Source: Gaiellaceae bacterium (GTDB lineage: Bacteria; Actinomycetota; Thermoleophilia; Gaiellales; Gaiellaceae). Taken from it: 64,000 nucleotides of DNA. The translations under genes were made by a program, and so were the position numbers. The stretch lies in contig JAJTCQ010000009.1 of NCBI GenBank assembly GCA_021323315.1, positions 1 to 64,000 on the forward strand, written 5' to 3'. Positions 7,608-16,111 of this stretch are shown here, in pieces (positions within the stretch are counted from its first letter, which is position 1; each line of letters starts with the position of its first letter). The notes beneath the pieces were generated by a model. That model ran no database searches. It had not been told where the DNA came from and saw only the letters and a list, made by a program, of their open reading frames with translations.

Positions 7608-8993
7608 GTGGAGCTCGCGTTCGCCCCGGCCGTCGAGCAGGCGCGGCTCGTCCGCAGCGGCGAGATCTCGTCGACGGAGCTCGTCCGGCTCTCGCTCGAA
7701 CGCATCGAACGGCTCGACCCGGCGCTGAACTCGTTCGTCACGGTCTGTGCCGACGAGGCGCTCGCCGCGGCGGCGAGCATCGACTCGGTCCCGGGCGACG
7801 CGCCCTTCCGCGGAGTGCCTGTCGGAGTCAAGGACCTCGCGGCGACCGCCGGTATCCGCACGACCTATTCGTCGCGCGCCTACTCCGAGTACGTGCCGAA
7901 CTTCGACACTGCGGTGGTCCGGCGCATCCGCGAAGCGGGCTTCGTCATCGTCGGGAAGACGAACACGCCCGAGTTCGGCACGGTCGCGTTCACCGAGTCC
8001 GACCTCAACGGCGCGACGCGCAACCCCTGGAACACGGATCTCACACCGGGAGGCTCGAGCGGTGGTGCGGCTGCAGCCGTGTCGGCCGGGCTCGTTCCGC
8101 TGGCACACGCCACGGACGGCGGTGGATCGATCCGCATCCCGGCGTCGTGCTGCGGGCTCTTCGGGCTGAAGCCGTCCCGTGGCCGTGTCTCGAGCGCCCC
8201 CTTCGGCGCGCTCGAGGGCCTGTCGACGGCCGGGCCGATGGCGCGAGCGGTCGAGGACGCCGCCGCGTTCCTCGACGTCCTTTCGGGTTACGAGCCTGGC
8301 GACCCCTGGTGGGCGCCGCCGCCCGAGCGGCCCTTCGCCGCCACCACGAGCGAGTCCCCCGGACCGCTCCGAGTGGCCGTCACCACCACGCCTCCGATCG
8401 ACACGCCTGTCGATCCCGAGTGCCTCCGGGCGGCGATGGCCGCCGCCGAGATCCTCGCCGGACTGGGCCACGACGTGCGGGAGGAGACTCCGCCGTGGCG
8501 TGAGCCCAGCCTCTTCGACCTGTTCATCACGGTCTGGCAGGTCGGCCCGGCACTCCATCCCGTCGACGAGACCGCGATGACGCCGCTCAACCGCGGTCTC
8601 GTCGAGTCGGCTCGGGCGACCTCCGCCATCGAGTACGCACGGGCGGTTGCCCAACTCCAGGCGCTTGCCCGGCGCATCGTCTCCTTCTGGGCTGCCGTGG
8701 ACGTCGTCCTCACGCCCACGCTCGCCCTCCCGCCGGTCCCGATCGGCTGGCAGGAAGCGGTGGCTGGACCGATCGACCAGCTCTTCCGCAACACCCAGTT
8801 CACTCCGTTCACCGCGGTCGCGAACCTCACGGGACAGCCGGCGATGTCCCTTCCGCTCCACTGGAGCGACGACGGGCTCCCGATCGGCGCGCAGGCGATC
8901 GGCCCTCCCGCCGGAGACGCGCTTCTGCTCCAGCTCGCAGCGCAGATCGAGGCGGTTCGGCCCTGGGCTGACCGTCGGCCACCTCGCGTCTAG
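7608..8993 (+). CDS. Amidase signature (AS) family hydrolase
   Basis: 461 residues from GTG 7608. It has the AS-family Ser-cisSer-Lys catalytic triad: Lys75 in GVPVGVKDLAA, the cis-serine in TPGGSSGGA (about residue 150) and the nucleophile Ser174 in TDGGGSIRIPA. The family hydrolyses amides or aryl-amide bonds; substrate range is broad and cannot be assigned here. GatA identity is unlikely because no gatC or gatB neighbours are present. It follows tRNA-Phe by 21 nt with its own -10 box. It is convergent with the SAM-hydrolase-type gene. Confidence 0.88.
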   Translation: MELAFAPAVEQARLVRSGEISSTELVRLSLERIERLDPALNSFVTVCADEALAAAASIDSVPGDAPFRGVPVGVKDLAATAGIRTTYSSRAYSEYVPNFDTAVVRRIREAGFVIVGKTNTPEFGTVAFTESDLNGATRNPWNTDLTPGGSSGGAAAAVSAGLVPLAHATDGGGSIRIPASCCGLFGLKPSRGRVSSAPFGALEGLSTAGPMARAVEDAAAFLDVLSGYEPGDPWWAPPPERPFAATTSESPGPLRVAVTTTPPIDTPVDPECLRAAMAAAEILAGLGHDVREETPPWREPSLFDLFITVWQVGPALHPVDETAMTPLNRGLVESARATSAIEYARAVAQLQALARRIVSFWAAVDVVLTPTLALPPVPIGWQEAVAGPIDQLFRNTQFTPFTAVANLTGQPAMSLPLHWSDDGLPIGAQAIGPPAGDALLLQLAAQIEAVRPWADRRPPRV

Positions 8994-9000
8994 CAGCGCT

Positions 9001-9804
9001 TCAGTCCGCGATCGCGATGCGGATCTCCTGGCCGGGCGAGGCGTGCAGCATGCGCGCCGCGCTCCCACGCGTGATCGCCAGCGACATGTTCTTGTAGCTG
9101 TCCTCGTAGAGGATCACGTCGCCCGGCCGCGCGTCCGCGAACGTCCGCGCCATGACCGCGTAGTAGCGCTCGCCGGAAGGGAGATCGAGCTCGACGCGCG
9201 TCCCCGAGACGATCCCCAGCGCCTCGACGTCGTCGCGATCGAGGTTGAGCGCGATGTTCCCGAAGCTGTCGACGTACAGGAGCGTCGCGCGGATTCCCCG
9301 GCCGTCGATCGCCGGCGTGGGGATGTCGAGCCGGACCAGACCCTCCGGGTCGACCGGAGGGCCGAGCTCCGCAAGCGGCACTCCCGTCGCAAGGTGGGCG
9401 GCGGCCGGCGCGAAGAGATCGCGCCCGTGGAACGTGCGGGAGATCGACTCGAGCGCGTACGCAGGGTTCGCAAGCTCGTGCACGTCCTCGATTCCGGCCC
9501 GGCTGGCCGCCGGGAGGAGCAAGCCGTTGTCCGGGCCCACGTAGACGCGGCCTTCCACGTCGGATAGCGCCAACGCGCGGCGCGGTCCGCCGACGCCCGG
9601 ATCGACGATCGCGAGGTGGACCCCGACCGGCATGAAGCCGATCGTGTTCGCGAGCACGAGCGCCCCCTGCAGGATCGCGGTGGCCGGGATCCCGTGCGTG
9701 ATGTCGATGATCTGCGCCTCGGGCGCGATGCGCCTGATGACCCCATGGCACGTGCCGACGAAGTCGTCCTTGAGCCCGAAATCGCTCAGAAACGTGATGA
9801 ACAC
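9001..9804 (-). CDS. SAM hydroxide adenosyltransferase (DUF62 family)
   Basis: 267 residues. Family members split S-adenosylmethionine with water to adenosine and methionine. Signature segments are ITFLSDFGLKDDFVG, IDITHGIPA, VDPGVGG, VGPDNGLL and YVDSFGNIALNL, spread along the protein in the usual order. The GTG start at 9804 is preceded by TACGCT with a 7-nt spacer and no ribosome site, suggesting a leaderless transcript. It stands alone between the amidase and the ccm operon. The physiological role of the family is still poorly defined. Confidence 0.9.
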   Translation of the reverse strand: MFITFLSDFGLKDDFVGTCHGVIRRIAPEAQIIDITHGIPATAILQGALVLANTIGFMPVGVHLAIVDPGVGGPRRALALSDVEGRVYVGPDNGLLLPAASRAGIEDVHELANPAYALESISRTFHGRDLFAPAAAHLATGVPLAELGPPVDPEGLVRLDIPTPAIDGRGIRATLLYVDSFGNIALNLDRDDVEALGIVSGTRVELDLPSGERYYAVMARTFADARPGDVILYEDSYKNMSLAITRGSAARMLHASPGQEIRIAIAD

Positions 9805-9811
9805 GCCGCGC

Positions 9812-9817
9812 AGCGTA
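9812..9817 (-). promoter_or_regulatory. -10 box (TACGCT) of SAM hydroxide adenosyltransferase
   Basis: A 7-nt spacer (9805-9811) separates the box from the GTG start; no ribosome site. Confidence 0.5.
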
Positions 9818-10006
9818 ACGCTGCTGGCAGTGGCGAGCTAGCTGCGTCACGCGGTCGTCCGGATGGGGCGCACCGCCGCGAACGGCGCGGGCGCGCCTCT
9901 CCACAGAGCCGCGTACCCCTCGGGCGGATCCGAACGAATGCCGTCGGCAGCTGGACCGGCAGGGGCCGCGCGAGCACGGCCGCAGCATATGCGCGAGACC
10001 GGAGGT
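9818..10006. other. Intergenic stretch without recognisable gene
   Basis: About 190 bases lie between ccmD and the SAM-hydrolase promoter. A 74-codon minus-strand frame starting at a GTGA overlap with ccmD runs through it (10010-9786). Its third-position GC is clearly lower than in neighbouring genes and it resembles no known Ccm protein. No terminator with a T-run was seen. Confidence 0.4.
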
Positions 10007-10168
10007 TCACGAGCGCTCCCGTCCCTTCGTGCGCGCCAGCTCGACGAGCTCAGCCGTTTCTCGCTGCAGTCGTGCGAGCTTCGCGGCGATGATCGCGACG
10101 TAGACGAGGACGAAGACGAAGACGACCGCGTACGCAGCCGCCACGAGCTCCTCCTGACTCCAGCTCAC
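10007..10168 (-). CDS. ccmD: CcmD-like small membrane protein
   Basis: A 53-residue frame starting at a GTG that overlaps the ccmC stop (GTGA). One hydrophobic span (AAAYAVVFVFVLVYVAIIAA) is followed by a charged helix ending in RTKGRERS, the usual CcmD architecture. CcmD helps release holo-CcmE from the CcmABC complex. Position directly after ccmC supports the call more than sequence does, since CcmD proteins are poorly conserved. ccmE, ccmF and ccmH are not in the window. Confidence 0.75.
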   Translation of the reverse strand: MSWSQEELVAAAYAVVFVFVLVYVAIIAAKLARLQRETAELVELARTKGRERS

Positions 10169-10851
10169 TGGAGCGCCTCACGCAGCTCGCGCAAGTCGGC
10201 GTCGAGGCGCTTCCCGGCGAGCTCGACCCGGTACAGCACGTACGCGAGCAGCGTCACGGCGCCCCACGAGACGACGAAGGTCGCGAACATGGAACCGCTC
10301 ATCTGCGGGCCCTCGCGCGTGAACACGGTCGGGTGGATGAAGTCCTCGGCGAGCCTGATCGCGAGGAAGCTGACGGGGATGAGAGCAACACCGAACAGCG
10401 CGTACACCGCCGACGAGCGGGCGCGGCGTGGACCCTCTTCGAGCGAGAACCGCAGCATGAAGTAGGCGCAGTAGAACAGGAAGAGGACGAGGAACAGCAC
10501 GAGCTGGTTCGAGCTCCACGTCCACCACACGCCCCACGACGCCTTCGCCCAGATCGCTCCGGTGATGAGCGTGAGCGCGCCGAAGATCGTCCCTTGGTGA
10601 ATCGCGACGTAGCTCTCGAGGTCGTACCGCTCGTCACCCCGCCAGAGCAGGAGGAGCGCCTTCACGGCGCCCAACCCGAAGCAGAAGTACGCAGTCAACG
10701 CGATCGGCACGTGGATGTAGAAGATCCTCTGCGAGACGCCCTGGTCGGCGTCCTCCGGTGCGACGATGAGGGCGAGTACGAGTGCGAGACCCATCGCCGC
10801 CGCGGCGATCCAAGCCAGCCCCTGCAGGCCGCGAAGTGAGGTGGGGGTCAG
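10165..10851 (-). CDS. ccmC: Haem exporter permease CcmC
   Basis: The first ordinary start in frame (ATG 10794) would give 209 residues and cut the first transmembrane span in half. Reading upstream gives LTPTSLRGLQGLAWIAAAAM before that Met, completing a full TM helix. The only plausible start there is CTG at 10851, with a GGAG ribosome site 8 nt upstream and 4 bases after the ccmB stop. The call therefore uses CTG (228 aa). Family hallmarks are RIFYIHVPIA (haem-binding His), the tryptophan-rich WGVWWTWSS and a conserved later His in EDFIHPTVF. It delivers haem to CcmE with CcmA, CcmB and CcmD. Confidence 0.8.
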   Translation of the reverse strand: MTPTSLRGLQGLAWIAAAAMGLALVLALIVAPEDADQGVSQRIFYIHVPIALTAYFCFGLGAVKALLLLWRGDERYDLESYVAIHQGTIFGALTLITGAIWAKASWGVWWTWSSNQLVLFLVLFLFYCAYFMLRFSLEEGPRRARSSAVYALFGVALIPVSFLAIRLAEDFIHPTVFTREGPQMSGSMFATFVVSWGAVTLLAYVLYRVELAGKRLDADLRELREALQ

Positions 10852-10855
10852 ATCG

Positions 10856-11494
10856 CTACTCCGTGACGACGTACTCGAAGGACGCCCACGAGAGTACCGC
10901 GAAGACCGCGTCGTACAGGACGAGGAACAGCAGGAAGCGCTCGCCGTCCGGCGACACGGCCGCCCCCACGCCGCCGACGATCAGCGGTATCGAGAGTGGA
11001 AGCACGAGGAGCGGGAGCAGCAGTTCGCGCGCGCGACTCGCAGCCGCCATCGCGGAGAGGAGCGATCCCACGGCGCAGATTCCGATGTCCGCGAGCAGCA
11101 CGCCCGCGATCGCCGTCGCGTCGAGGGGCTCGAAGAAGAGGACGAATGCGGGAAGGGCCACCGCCTGGGCGGCGAGAAGGAAAACGAGGGTAGCCAGCGT
11201 CTTGCCGAGCCAGATCGCACTGCGGTCACACGGCGCCAGAACGAGGCCGTCGAGGACGCCGTGCTCCTGCTCCGGTACCCACGCGCGCGCGAGCCCGAGG
11301 AGCGCGGTGAACACGATCGCCACCCAGAGCAGTCCGTACGCAGCGTTGTCGCCCGCATCGTCGGGAATCGCGAAGTGGAACACGACGAGCGTCGAGAGCA
11401 CGAAGAGGAGCATCGCCGGCAGCGTGTCCCGCCCGCGAAGCTCGACTCGCAGATCCTTTCGGGTCAGCGCGAGCACGTCTGCGACGTACGTCAC
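10856..11494 (-). CDS. ccmB: Haem exporter permease CcmB
   Basis: 212 residues from the GTG at 11494, which overlaps the ccmA stop (GTGA). The N-terminus VADVLALTRKDLRVELRGRDTL and the segment GLARAWVPEQEHGVLDGLVLAPCDRSAIWLGK are typical of CcmB (RxFxxExxxGxLdgLllsP type). Six hydrophobic spans follow. It forms the ABC complex CcmAB that powers cytochrome c haem handling. A longer frame upstream lies inside ccmA and is not used. Confidence 0.88.
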   Translation of the reverse strand: MTYVADVLALTRKDLRVELRGRDTLPAMLLFVLSTLVVFHFAIPDDAGDNAAYGLLWVAIVFTALLGLARAWVPEQEHGVLDGLVLAPCDRSAIWLGKTLATLVFLLAAQAVALPAFVLFFEPLDATAIAGVLLADIGICAVGSLLSAMAAASRARELLLPLLVLPLSIPLIVGGVGAAVSPDGERFLLFLVLYDAVFAVLSWASFEYVVTE

Positions 11495-12075
11495 GCGAGC
11501 GCGAGCCTCGAGCTCTCGAGAGCCGCCATCCGCTCCGGGTCGTGCGTCGCGACGACGAGGGTCTGCTGTCCTGCGAGCGATTCGAGTTCGTGGTCGAGAA
11601 GCGCCGCGCCGTCTTCGTCGAGCGCGGAGTAGGGCTCGTCGAGGACGAGGAGGTCGGGCTCGTGGAGGAGCGCGCGACAGAGCGCGAGACGCTGCGTCAT
11701 GCCCCGTGAGTACGTCGCGACGCGTTCCGCTCGCGCGTCCCACAACGAGAAGCGCTCGAGCAGCATCCCGATACGCTCTCGTCGCTCGGGGATCCTGTAC
11801 AGCCGGCCGTACAGGTCGAGGTTCTCCACAGCAGTGAGCTCGCGGTAGACGAGCGGCTCGTGCGCGAGGTAGCCGATGTGCGAGCGGTCGGTGTCGACGA
11901 GCAGATCTCCGCGCGTCGGGAGCGCAAGCCCGGCGAGCAGACGCAGGAGCGTCGTCTTCCCGCTGCCGTTCGGGCCCGTGACGACGGCGAAGCCGCCACG
12001 CGGCACCGATATGTCGACGCCGCGCAGAACCCGCTTGCGCCCGTAGCGCTTCTCGACGCCGCGCCCGCGGATCAT
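11491..12075 (-). CDS. ccmA: Cytochrome c biogenesis ATPase CcmA
   Basis: 194 residues from ATG 12075. Walker A is GPNGSGKTT (about residues 34-42). The signature is YSRGMTQRL, the CcmA-style variant of LSGGQ. Walker B is LLVLDEPYSALDEDG, followed by VVATHD. Short length with no extra domain fits CcmA. The start overlaps the ubiA stop (ATGA). It provides ATP hydrolysis for release of haem-loaded CcmE. Confidence 0.88.
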   Translation of the reverse strand: MIRGRGVEKRYGRKRVLRGVDISVPRGGFAVVTGPNGSGKTTLLRLLAGLALPTRGDLLVDTDRSHIGYLAHEPLVYRELTAVENLDLYGRLYRIPERRERIGMLLERFSLWDARAERVATYSRGMTQRLALCRALLHEPDLLVLDEPYSALDEDGAALLDHELESLAGQQTLVVATHDPERMAALESSRLALA

Positions 12076-12938
12076 CCGACGAGCACGTCCGCGCCGACGA
12101 ACGCGAAGAAGACGATGCTGATCACGCCGTTCAGCGTGAAGAACGCCGCGTCGAGCCGCCGCAGGTCCTCCGGGCGGACGATCGAGTGCTCGTAGACGAG
12201 GAGGCCCGCGGTCACGACGACGCCGGCCCAGTAGAGAACGGAGACGTCGAGCCCGATACCGGCAGCGACGAGCGACGCGACGGTGCCAGTATGGAAAACG
12301 CGGGCGCCGCTGAAGGCGCCGGCCGGGCCGAAGCGGACCGCCCAGGAGTGGAGTCCCTGCGCACGATCGTGGTCGAGGTCGAAGAGCGAGTAGAAGAGGT
12401 CGAAGCCGGCCACCCACAGCGCGACGGCAGCGCCGATCGCCCAGGCCTCCCACGGAGCCGTGCCGGACACGGCGAGCCAGGCGCCCACCGGAGCGAGCCC
12501 GAGGCACATGCCGAGCCACAGGTGGCAGAGCCACGTGACCCGCTTCAGGTACGGGTACACGACGAACATCACCACCGGGATCGGCCAGAGCCAGCGCACG
12601 ATCGGATCGAGCTGCGACACGGCGAGCAGGAACACGGCGAGCGCGGCGAGGCTGAGGCCGAGGACCTGGCCGCGCGAGAGGGCTCCCGACGGCAGCTCAC
12701 GAGACGCAGTCCGCGGGTTGCGGGCATCGAGCTCGGCGTCGACGAGGCGGTTGACGGACATCGCAAGCGTCCGCGCCCCCACCATCGCGACGGTCAGCCA
12801 GGCCAGGTCTGCAAGCCCGGGCCACGCGTCGAGGGCGAGAAATGCGCCGACGTACGCGAACGGCAGCGCGAAGACGGTGTGCTCGATACGGACGAGCGAC
12901 GCCAGCCGGCGAGGGAGCGTGGCCGTCGCGGCGGTCAC
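12072..12938 (-). CDS. UbiA-family prenyltransferase (MqnP-like, menaquinone synthesis)
   Basis: 288 residues with eight to nine TM helices. The first Asp-rich prenyl-diphosphate motif is NRLVDAELDARNPRT and the second is FDLFYSLFDLDHDRAQG. The GLHSWAVRFG segment follows. These agree with the 4-hydroxybenzoate/futalosine-pathway prenyltransferase branch (UbiA/MqnP), which attaches a polyprenyl chain during quinone assembly. Menaquinone is inferred because actinobacteria normally lack ubiquinone. The GTG start overlaps the mog stop (GTGA). Adjacency to cytochrome c maturation genes fits respiratory-chain biogenesis. Confidence 0.82.
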   Translation of the reverse strand: MTAATATLPRRLASLVRIEHTVFALPFAYVGAFLALDAWPGLADLAWLTVAMVGARTLAMSVNRLVDAELDARNPRTASRELPSGALSRGQVLGLSLAALAVFLLAVSQLDPIVRWLWPIPVVMFVVYPYLKRVTWLCHLWLGMCLGLAPVGAWLAVSGTAPWEAWAIGAAVALWVAGFDLFYSLFDLDHDRAQGLHSWAVRFGPAGAFSGARVFHTGTVASLVAAGIGLDVSVLYWAGVVVTAGLLVYEHSIVRPEDLRRLDAAFFTLNGVISIVFFAFVGADVLVG

Positions 12939-13423
12939 GTCTGCCGGTGGGAGGTCGTCGTGTCCCCGCCGGCAAGCTCGAGGCCGTGGTGGAGCGCCGG
13001 GCGGATGACGGCGAACCCGTCGCGGCAGCCCCCGGGGGATCCGGGGAGGTTCACGACGAGAGTCCGCCCTCGCAGCCCCGCGACGCCGCGCGAGAGCAGC
13101 GCGTGCGGCGTTCGCGCGACCGCGTCGGTGCGGATCGCCTCGGCGATGCCCGGTGCCTCGCGCTCGATCACGGAGCGGGTGGCTTCCGGCGTCACGTCCC
13201 GTGGCGCAAACCCCGTTCCACCCGTCGTCAGTACGAGCACCGACCCCGCGTCCGCCAACTCCTCGATCGCACTCGCGATGAGCGGCTCGTCGTCGGAGAC
13301 CACCCGCCGGACGACGTCGAACCCCTCGTCTCGCAAGAGCTCTTCGAGCGTGTCTCCGCTCGTGTCCTCACGCACGCCGGCACGAACCCCGTCCGAGACG
13401 GTGAGCACCGCTGCGGGGGTCAC
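12935..13423 (-). CDS. mog: Molybdopterin adenylyltransferase (MogA/MoaB family)
   Basis: 162 residues. It adenylates molybdopterin before molybdenum insertion. Family motifs are [38 protein letters not shown] and [15 protein letters not shown]. The stand-alone MogA/MoaB fold corresponds to the middle domain of MoeA, which is also in this window at 17.9-19.1 kb. The GTG start overlaps moaC (GTGA), so the two pathway genes are coupled. Confidence 0.9.
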   Translation of the reverse strand: MTPAAVLTVSDGVRAGVREDTSGDTLEELLRDEGFDVVRRVVSDDEPLIASAIEELADAGSVLVLTTGGTGFAPRDVTPEATRSVIEREAPGIAEAIRTDAVARTPHALLSRGVAGLRGRTLVVNLPGSPGGCRDGFAVIRPALHHGLELAGGDTTTSHRQT

Positions 13424-13878
13424 GCCGGATCCTTCGTCTTCTCCACGAGCCGGACGTCCTCCACGACCATGCCCTTATCGACGGCCTTCGCCATGTCGTA
13501 CAGGGTCAGCGCCGCGATCGCTGCGGCGACCAGCGCCTCCATCTCGACGCCCGTCTGCGCCGTCGTGGAAGCCGCCGACTCGATGGTGACCGAATCGTCA
13601 GCAAGCTCGAGGCGTACGTCGACGTGCGTGAGCGGAAGCGGATGACAGAGCGGAATGAGCTCCGCCGTTCGCTTGGCGGCCATGATCCCGGCGAGCCGTG
13701 CGGTAACGAGTGCGTCGCCCTTCGGCAGCGCATGGAGCGTGCGAATCGTCTCGGGAGCCATCCGGATCCGAGCATGGGCACGCGCGGTGCGTCGCGATAC
13801 CGGCTTGGTGCCGACGTCGACCATCCGAACGTCACCTGTCGCGTCGACGTGGCTGAGATCCCGGGCGGACTCCGACAC
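13420..13878 (-). CDS. moaC: Cyclic pyranopterin monophosphate synthase MoaC
   Basis: 152 residues. It converts the MoaA product to cyclic pyranopterin monophosphate in molybdenum-cofactor synthesis. Signature segments are [48 protein letters not shown] and [12 protein letters not shown], covering the active-site His and Lys positions. The GTG start at 13878 follows TACGAT by exactly 6 nt. It heads the operon moaC-mog-ubiA-ccmA-ccmB-ccmC-ccmD, all joined by overlaps of a few bases. Confidence 0.95.
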   Translation of the reverse strand: MSESARDLSHVDATGDVRMVDVGTKPVSRRTARAHARIRMAPETIRTLHALPKGDALVTARLAGIMAAKRTAELIPLCHPLPLTHVDVRLELADDSVTIESAASTTAQTGVEMEALVAAAIAALTLYDMAKAVDKGMVVEDVRLVEKTKDPA

Positions 13879-13884
13879 GCCGAG

Positions 13885-13890
13885 ATCGTA
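13885..13890 (-). promoter_or_regulatory. -10 box (TACGAT) of leaderless moaC operon
   Basis: A 6-nt spacer CTCGGC separates the box from the GTG start of moaC. The box lies 15 bases beyond the histidine kinase stop, so the operon is probably separate from the two-component genes. Confidence 0.65.
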
Positions 13891-13904
13891 GTCTGCTCGC
13901 GCTC

Positions 13905-15356
13905 TCAGCTCCCGCCGACGCGCTCGGTGCGTCGGGTGCCGTTTTCACGTGAAAACGCCTTGGCCCCCTCCGGAACGGGCTCTGCCGGAAGGTCGACCAC
14001 GAACACGGTCGGCTGGCCGACCGACTCCAGCGTCACGTTTCCGCGCATGAGCCGTGCGAGCTCCCGCGCGATGGCCAATCCGAGGCCGCTCCCCGAGGCC
14101 ATGCCCCCCTCCACCCGGTAGAAGCGGCTGAACACGGCGTCGCGCTGACTCGGCGGAATCCCGGGCCCGTCGTCCTCGACGACGAGCTGCGCGCGATCTC
14201 CGCGCCGTCGCGCCCGCAGCGTCACCGTCGTCCCCGGCGGCGTGTGCGTGATGGCGTTGGTCGCGAGCGCCCGGCCGAGCTGCAGGATCCTTGCGTCGTC
14301 GCCGAGGCACCACACGTCGTCCTCGACCTCCACTCTCAGCGCGTGCCCACTCGACGTCGCGAGGTGGTCGATCTCGCCGGCGAGCACGTGCACCACCGAC
14401 CCGAGATCGACCGGCTCGTGCACGACGCTGAGCTGACCTGCGTCGACGCGCGACAGGTCGAGCAGATCCGTCGAGAGCTTGGCGAGGCGCTGCACCTGCC
14501 CCTGCATCGTCTCGATGAACCCGCGGCGCGTAGCCTCGTCGAGCTCCTCGTCGGCGAGCAGCTCGAGAAAGCCGCCGATGGAGAAGAGAGGCGTCCGCAG
14601 CTCGTGCGACGCGTTCGCGACGAACTCCTTGCGCGCGTTGTCGAGCTGCGCGAGCTGGACGCGCATCGCGTCGAACGTCCGCGCCAGCTCGCCGATCTCG
14701 TCGTTGCCGTGATCGACGATCGGCGCACTGAAGTCTCCGCCCGCGATTCGCTCGGCGGCCGTCTCGAGCCGAAGCAGGCGGTGCGAGAGCATCCCGGCGG
14801 CCGTCAACCCGAGCACCAGCGCGAGCACGAGCGCGAACGCGGTCGCGAGCAGGAGCCGCTCGCGAACGAGCCGCACGGTGGCGAGCGAGTCGGTGAGGGG
14901 CGCGAGGAACAGCACGACCGCGTCGTTTCCCAGGGGCACGGGCACGGCCACGTTGGCGTAGTGCACCGTCCCGTAGAGCGCACGTCCGCGCTCGACCCGG
15001 CCGCTCGCGAGCGCCGCGAGGGCGACACGGTCGCGGGCGACGTCCCACGAGTCCCGGAGTTGCGAATCCGCTTGCGAGACGAGCGCCGGTCGGTTCTGCG
15101 AGAGAACGTCGAACGCGACGACTCGGGTGTTCGTCGACACGGCGAACCCCTCGACCCGTTCCTGCCAGAGCAGCCGGTCGTCGGACAGCGTGCGCGCGAG
15201 CGGACCGGCGAGCTTCTCGAGCTCGTCGAGTCGTGCGTCGACGAGACGCCGTTCCAGCGAGGGCACGACGATCATGTACGCGGTCCCGAGCGCGCCGGCG
15301 ACGATCCCGACGAGGACGAGCACGATGCGGATCCGGATTCCGCCGGGCAGCGACAC
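13905..15356 (-). CDS. Sensor histidine kinase with HAMP domain
   Basis: 483 residues. TM1 (about residues 8-30) and TM2 (about 165-190) flank an extracytoplasmic sensor region. A HAMP domain ([16 protein letters not shown]...) follows. The phospho-acceptor H-box is [14 protein letters not shown], then the N-box [13 protein letters not shown] and the G-boxes [11 protein letters not shown] and [15 protein letters not shown]. It lies 4 bases after its cognate response regulator. The signal sensed is unknown. The GTG start follows the regulator stop closely. Confidence 0.93.
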   Translation of the reverse strand: MSLPGGIRIRIVLVLVGIVAGALGTAYMIVVPSLERRLVDARLDELEKLAGPLARTLSDDRLLWQERVEGFAVSTNTRVVAFDVLSQNRPALVSQADSQLRDSWDVARDRVALAALASGRVERGRALYGTVHYANVAVPVPLGNDAVVLFLAPLTDSLATVRLVRERLLLATAFALVLALVLGLTAAGMLSHRLLRLETAAERIAGGDFSAPIVDHGNDEIGELARTFDAMRVQLAQLDNARKEFVANASHELRTPLFSIGGFLELLADEELDEATRRGFIETMQGQVQRLAKLSTDLLDLSRVDAGQLSVVHEPVDLGSVVHVLAGEIDHLATSSGHALRVEVEDDVWCLGDDARILQLGRALATNAITHTPPGTTVTLRARRRGDRAQLVVEDDGPGIPPSQRDAVFSRFYRVEGGMASGSGLGLAIARELARLMRGNVTLESVGQPTVFVVDLPAEPVPEGAKAFSRENGTRRTERVGGS

Positions 15357-15360
15357 GGTG

Positions 15361-16059
15361 CTACTCCGGCCTGAAGCGGTATCCGGCGCCGCGCATGGTC
15401 AAGATCAGCTCCGGATTGCTCGGATCGCGCTCGATCTTCTCGCGCAGGTGGCGCACGTGGACGTCGATCGTGCGCGGCTCGCGGTAGTCGGCGCCACCGC
15501 GAAGACGTTCGAGCAGCTCACGACGCGAGAACACGACACCGGGACTCTGTGCGAGCACGACGAGCATCTCGAACTCGATGAACGTGAGCTGTACCGGCTC
15601 TCCGCGAACGTCGACGGTTCGCCGCGGAACGTCGATGCGGAGCTCGCCGCGCTCGATGGCCTCCTCGCGCTCGCCCGCGAGATGCGGCGAGGCGGCGCGG
15701 CGAAGGAGCGCCCGAACGCGGCTGCGAAACTCGCGGATCGAGAACGGCTTCGTGATGTAGTCGTCGGCGCCGAGCTCCAGCCCGAGCACCTTGTCGAGCT
15801 CCTCTCCGCGCGCGGTGAGCATGATGATCGGGACGTTGCTCTGGCCACGGAGCCGCTTGCAGACCTCGAGTCCGTCAAGGCGCGGAAGCATGACGTCGAG
15901 GACGACGAGGTCGAACGAATCCTCGCCGAAGCGCCGGAGCGCCTCTTCACCGTCGCGCGCCTGGACGACCGTGTACCCGTCCCGCTCGAGCGGGTAGGTG
16001 AGCAGGGTCTGGATGGATTCCTCGTCGTCGACGAGGAGGATGGTCGAAGAGTTGGGCAT
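15361..16059 (-). CDS. OmpR/PhoB-family response regulator
   Basis: 232 residues. The receiver domain has the acidic pair Asp11-Asp12, phospho-acceptor Asp55 in LVVLDVMLPR, Thr in IMLTA and Lys104 in YITKPF. The C-terminal winged helix contains LTFIEFEMLVVLAQ, REPRTIDVHVRHLREKIE and MRGAGYRFRPE. It is co-transcribed with the histidine kinase. Its promoter (TATAGT) leaves a leader of about 30 nt. Target genes are unknown. Confidence 0.95.
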   Translation of the reverse strand: MPNSSTILLVDDEESIQTLLTYPLERDGYTVVQARDGEEALRRFGEDSFDLVVLDVMLPRLDGLEVCKRLRGQSNVPIIMLTARGEELDKVLGLELGADDYITKPFSIREFRSRVRALLRRAASPHLAGEREEAIERGELRIDVPRRTVDVRGEPVQLTFIEFEMLVVLAQSPGVVFSRRELLERLRGGADYREPRTIDVHVRHLREKIERDPSNPELILTMRGAGYRFRPE

Positions 16060-16096
16060 CGGAGCGTTCGTGCGGGCTCGCGGTCGCCGGCGCGCC

Positions 16097-16105
16097 TACT
16101 ATAGC
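16097..16105. promoter_or_regulatory. Shared divergent promoter core (TACTATAGC)
   Basis: On the minus strand TATAGT (16103-16098) is the best -10 for the response regulator. On the plus strand TACTAT (9 nt before the ATG) or TATAGC (6 nt before the ATG) serves the M28-like gene. One short AT-rich block thus appears to drive both directions. Confidence 0.5.
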
Positions 16106-16111
16106 CCGGCG

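Noticed and set aside
8290-8830. Minus-strand frames within the amidase gene
   Set aside because: They are antisense to intact catalytic motifs and lack start signals.
9786-10010. 74-codon minus-strand frame starting at a GTGA overlap with ccmD
   Set aside because: The overlap is suggestive, but third-position GC is clearly lower than in neighbouring genes, there is no domain, and its end overlaps the SAM-hydrolase start.
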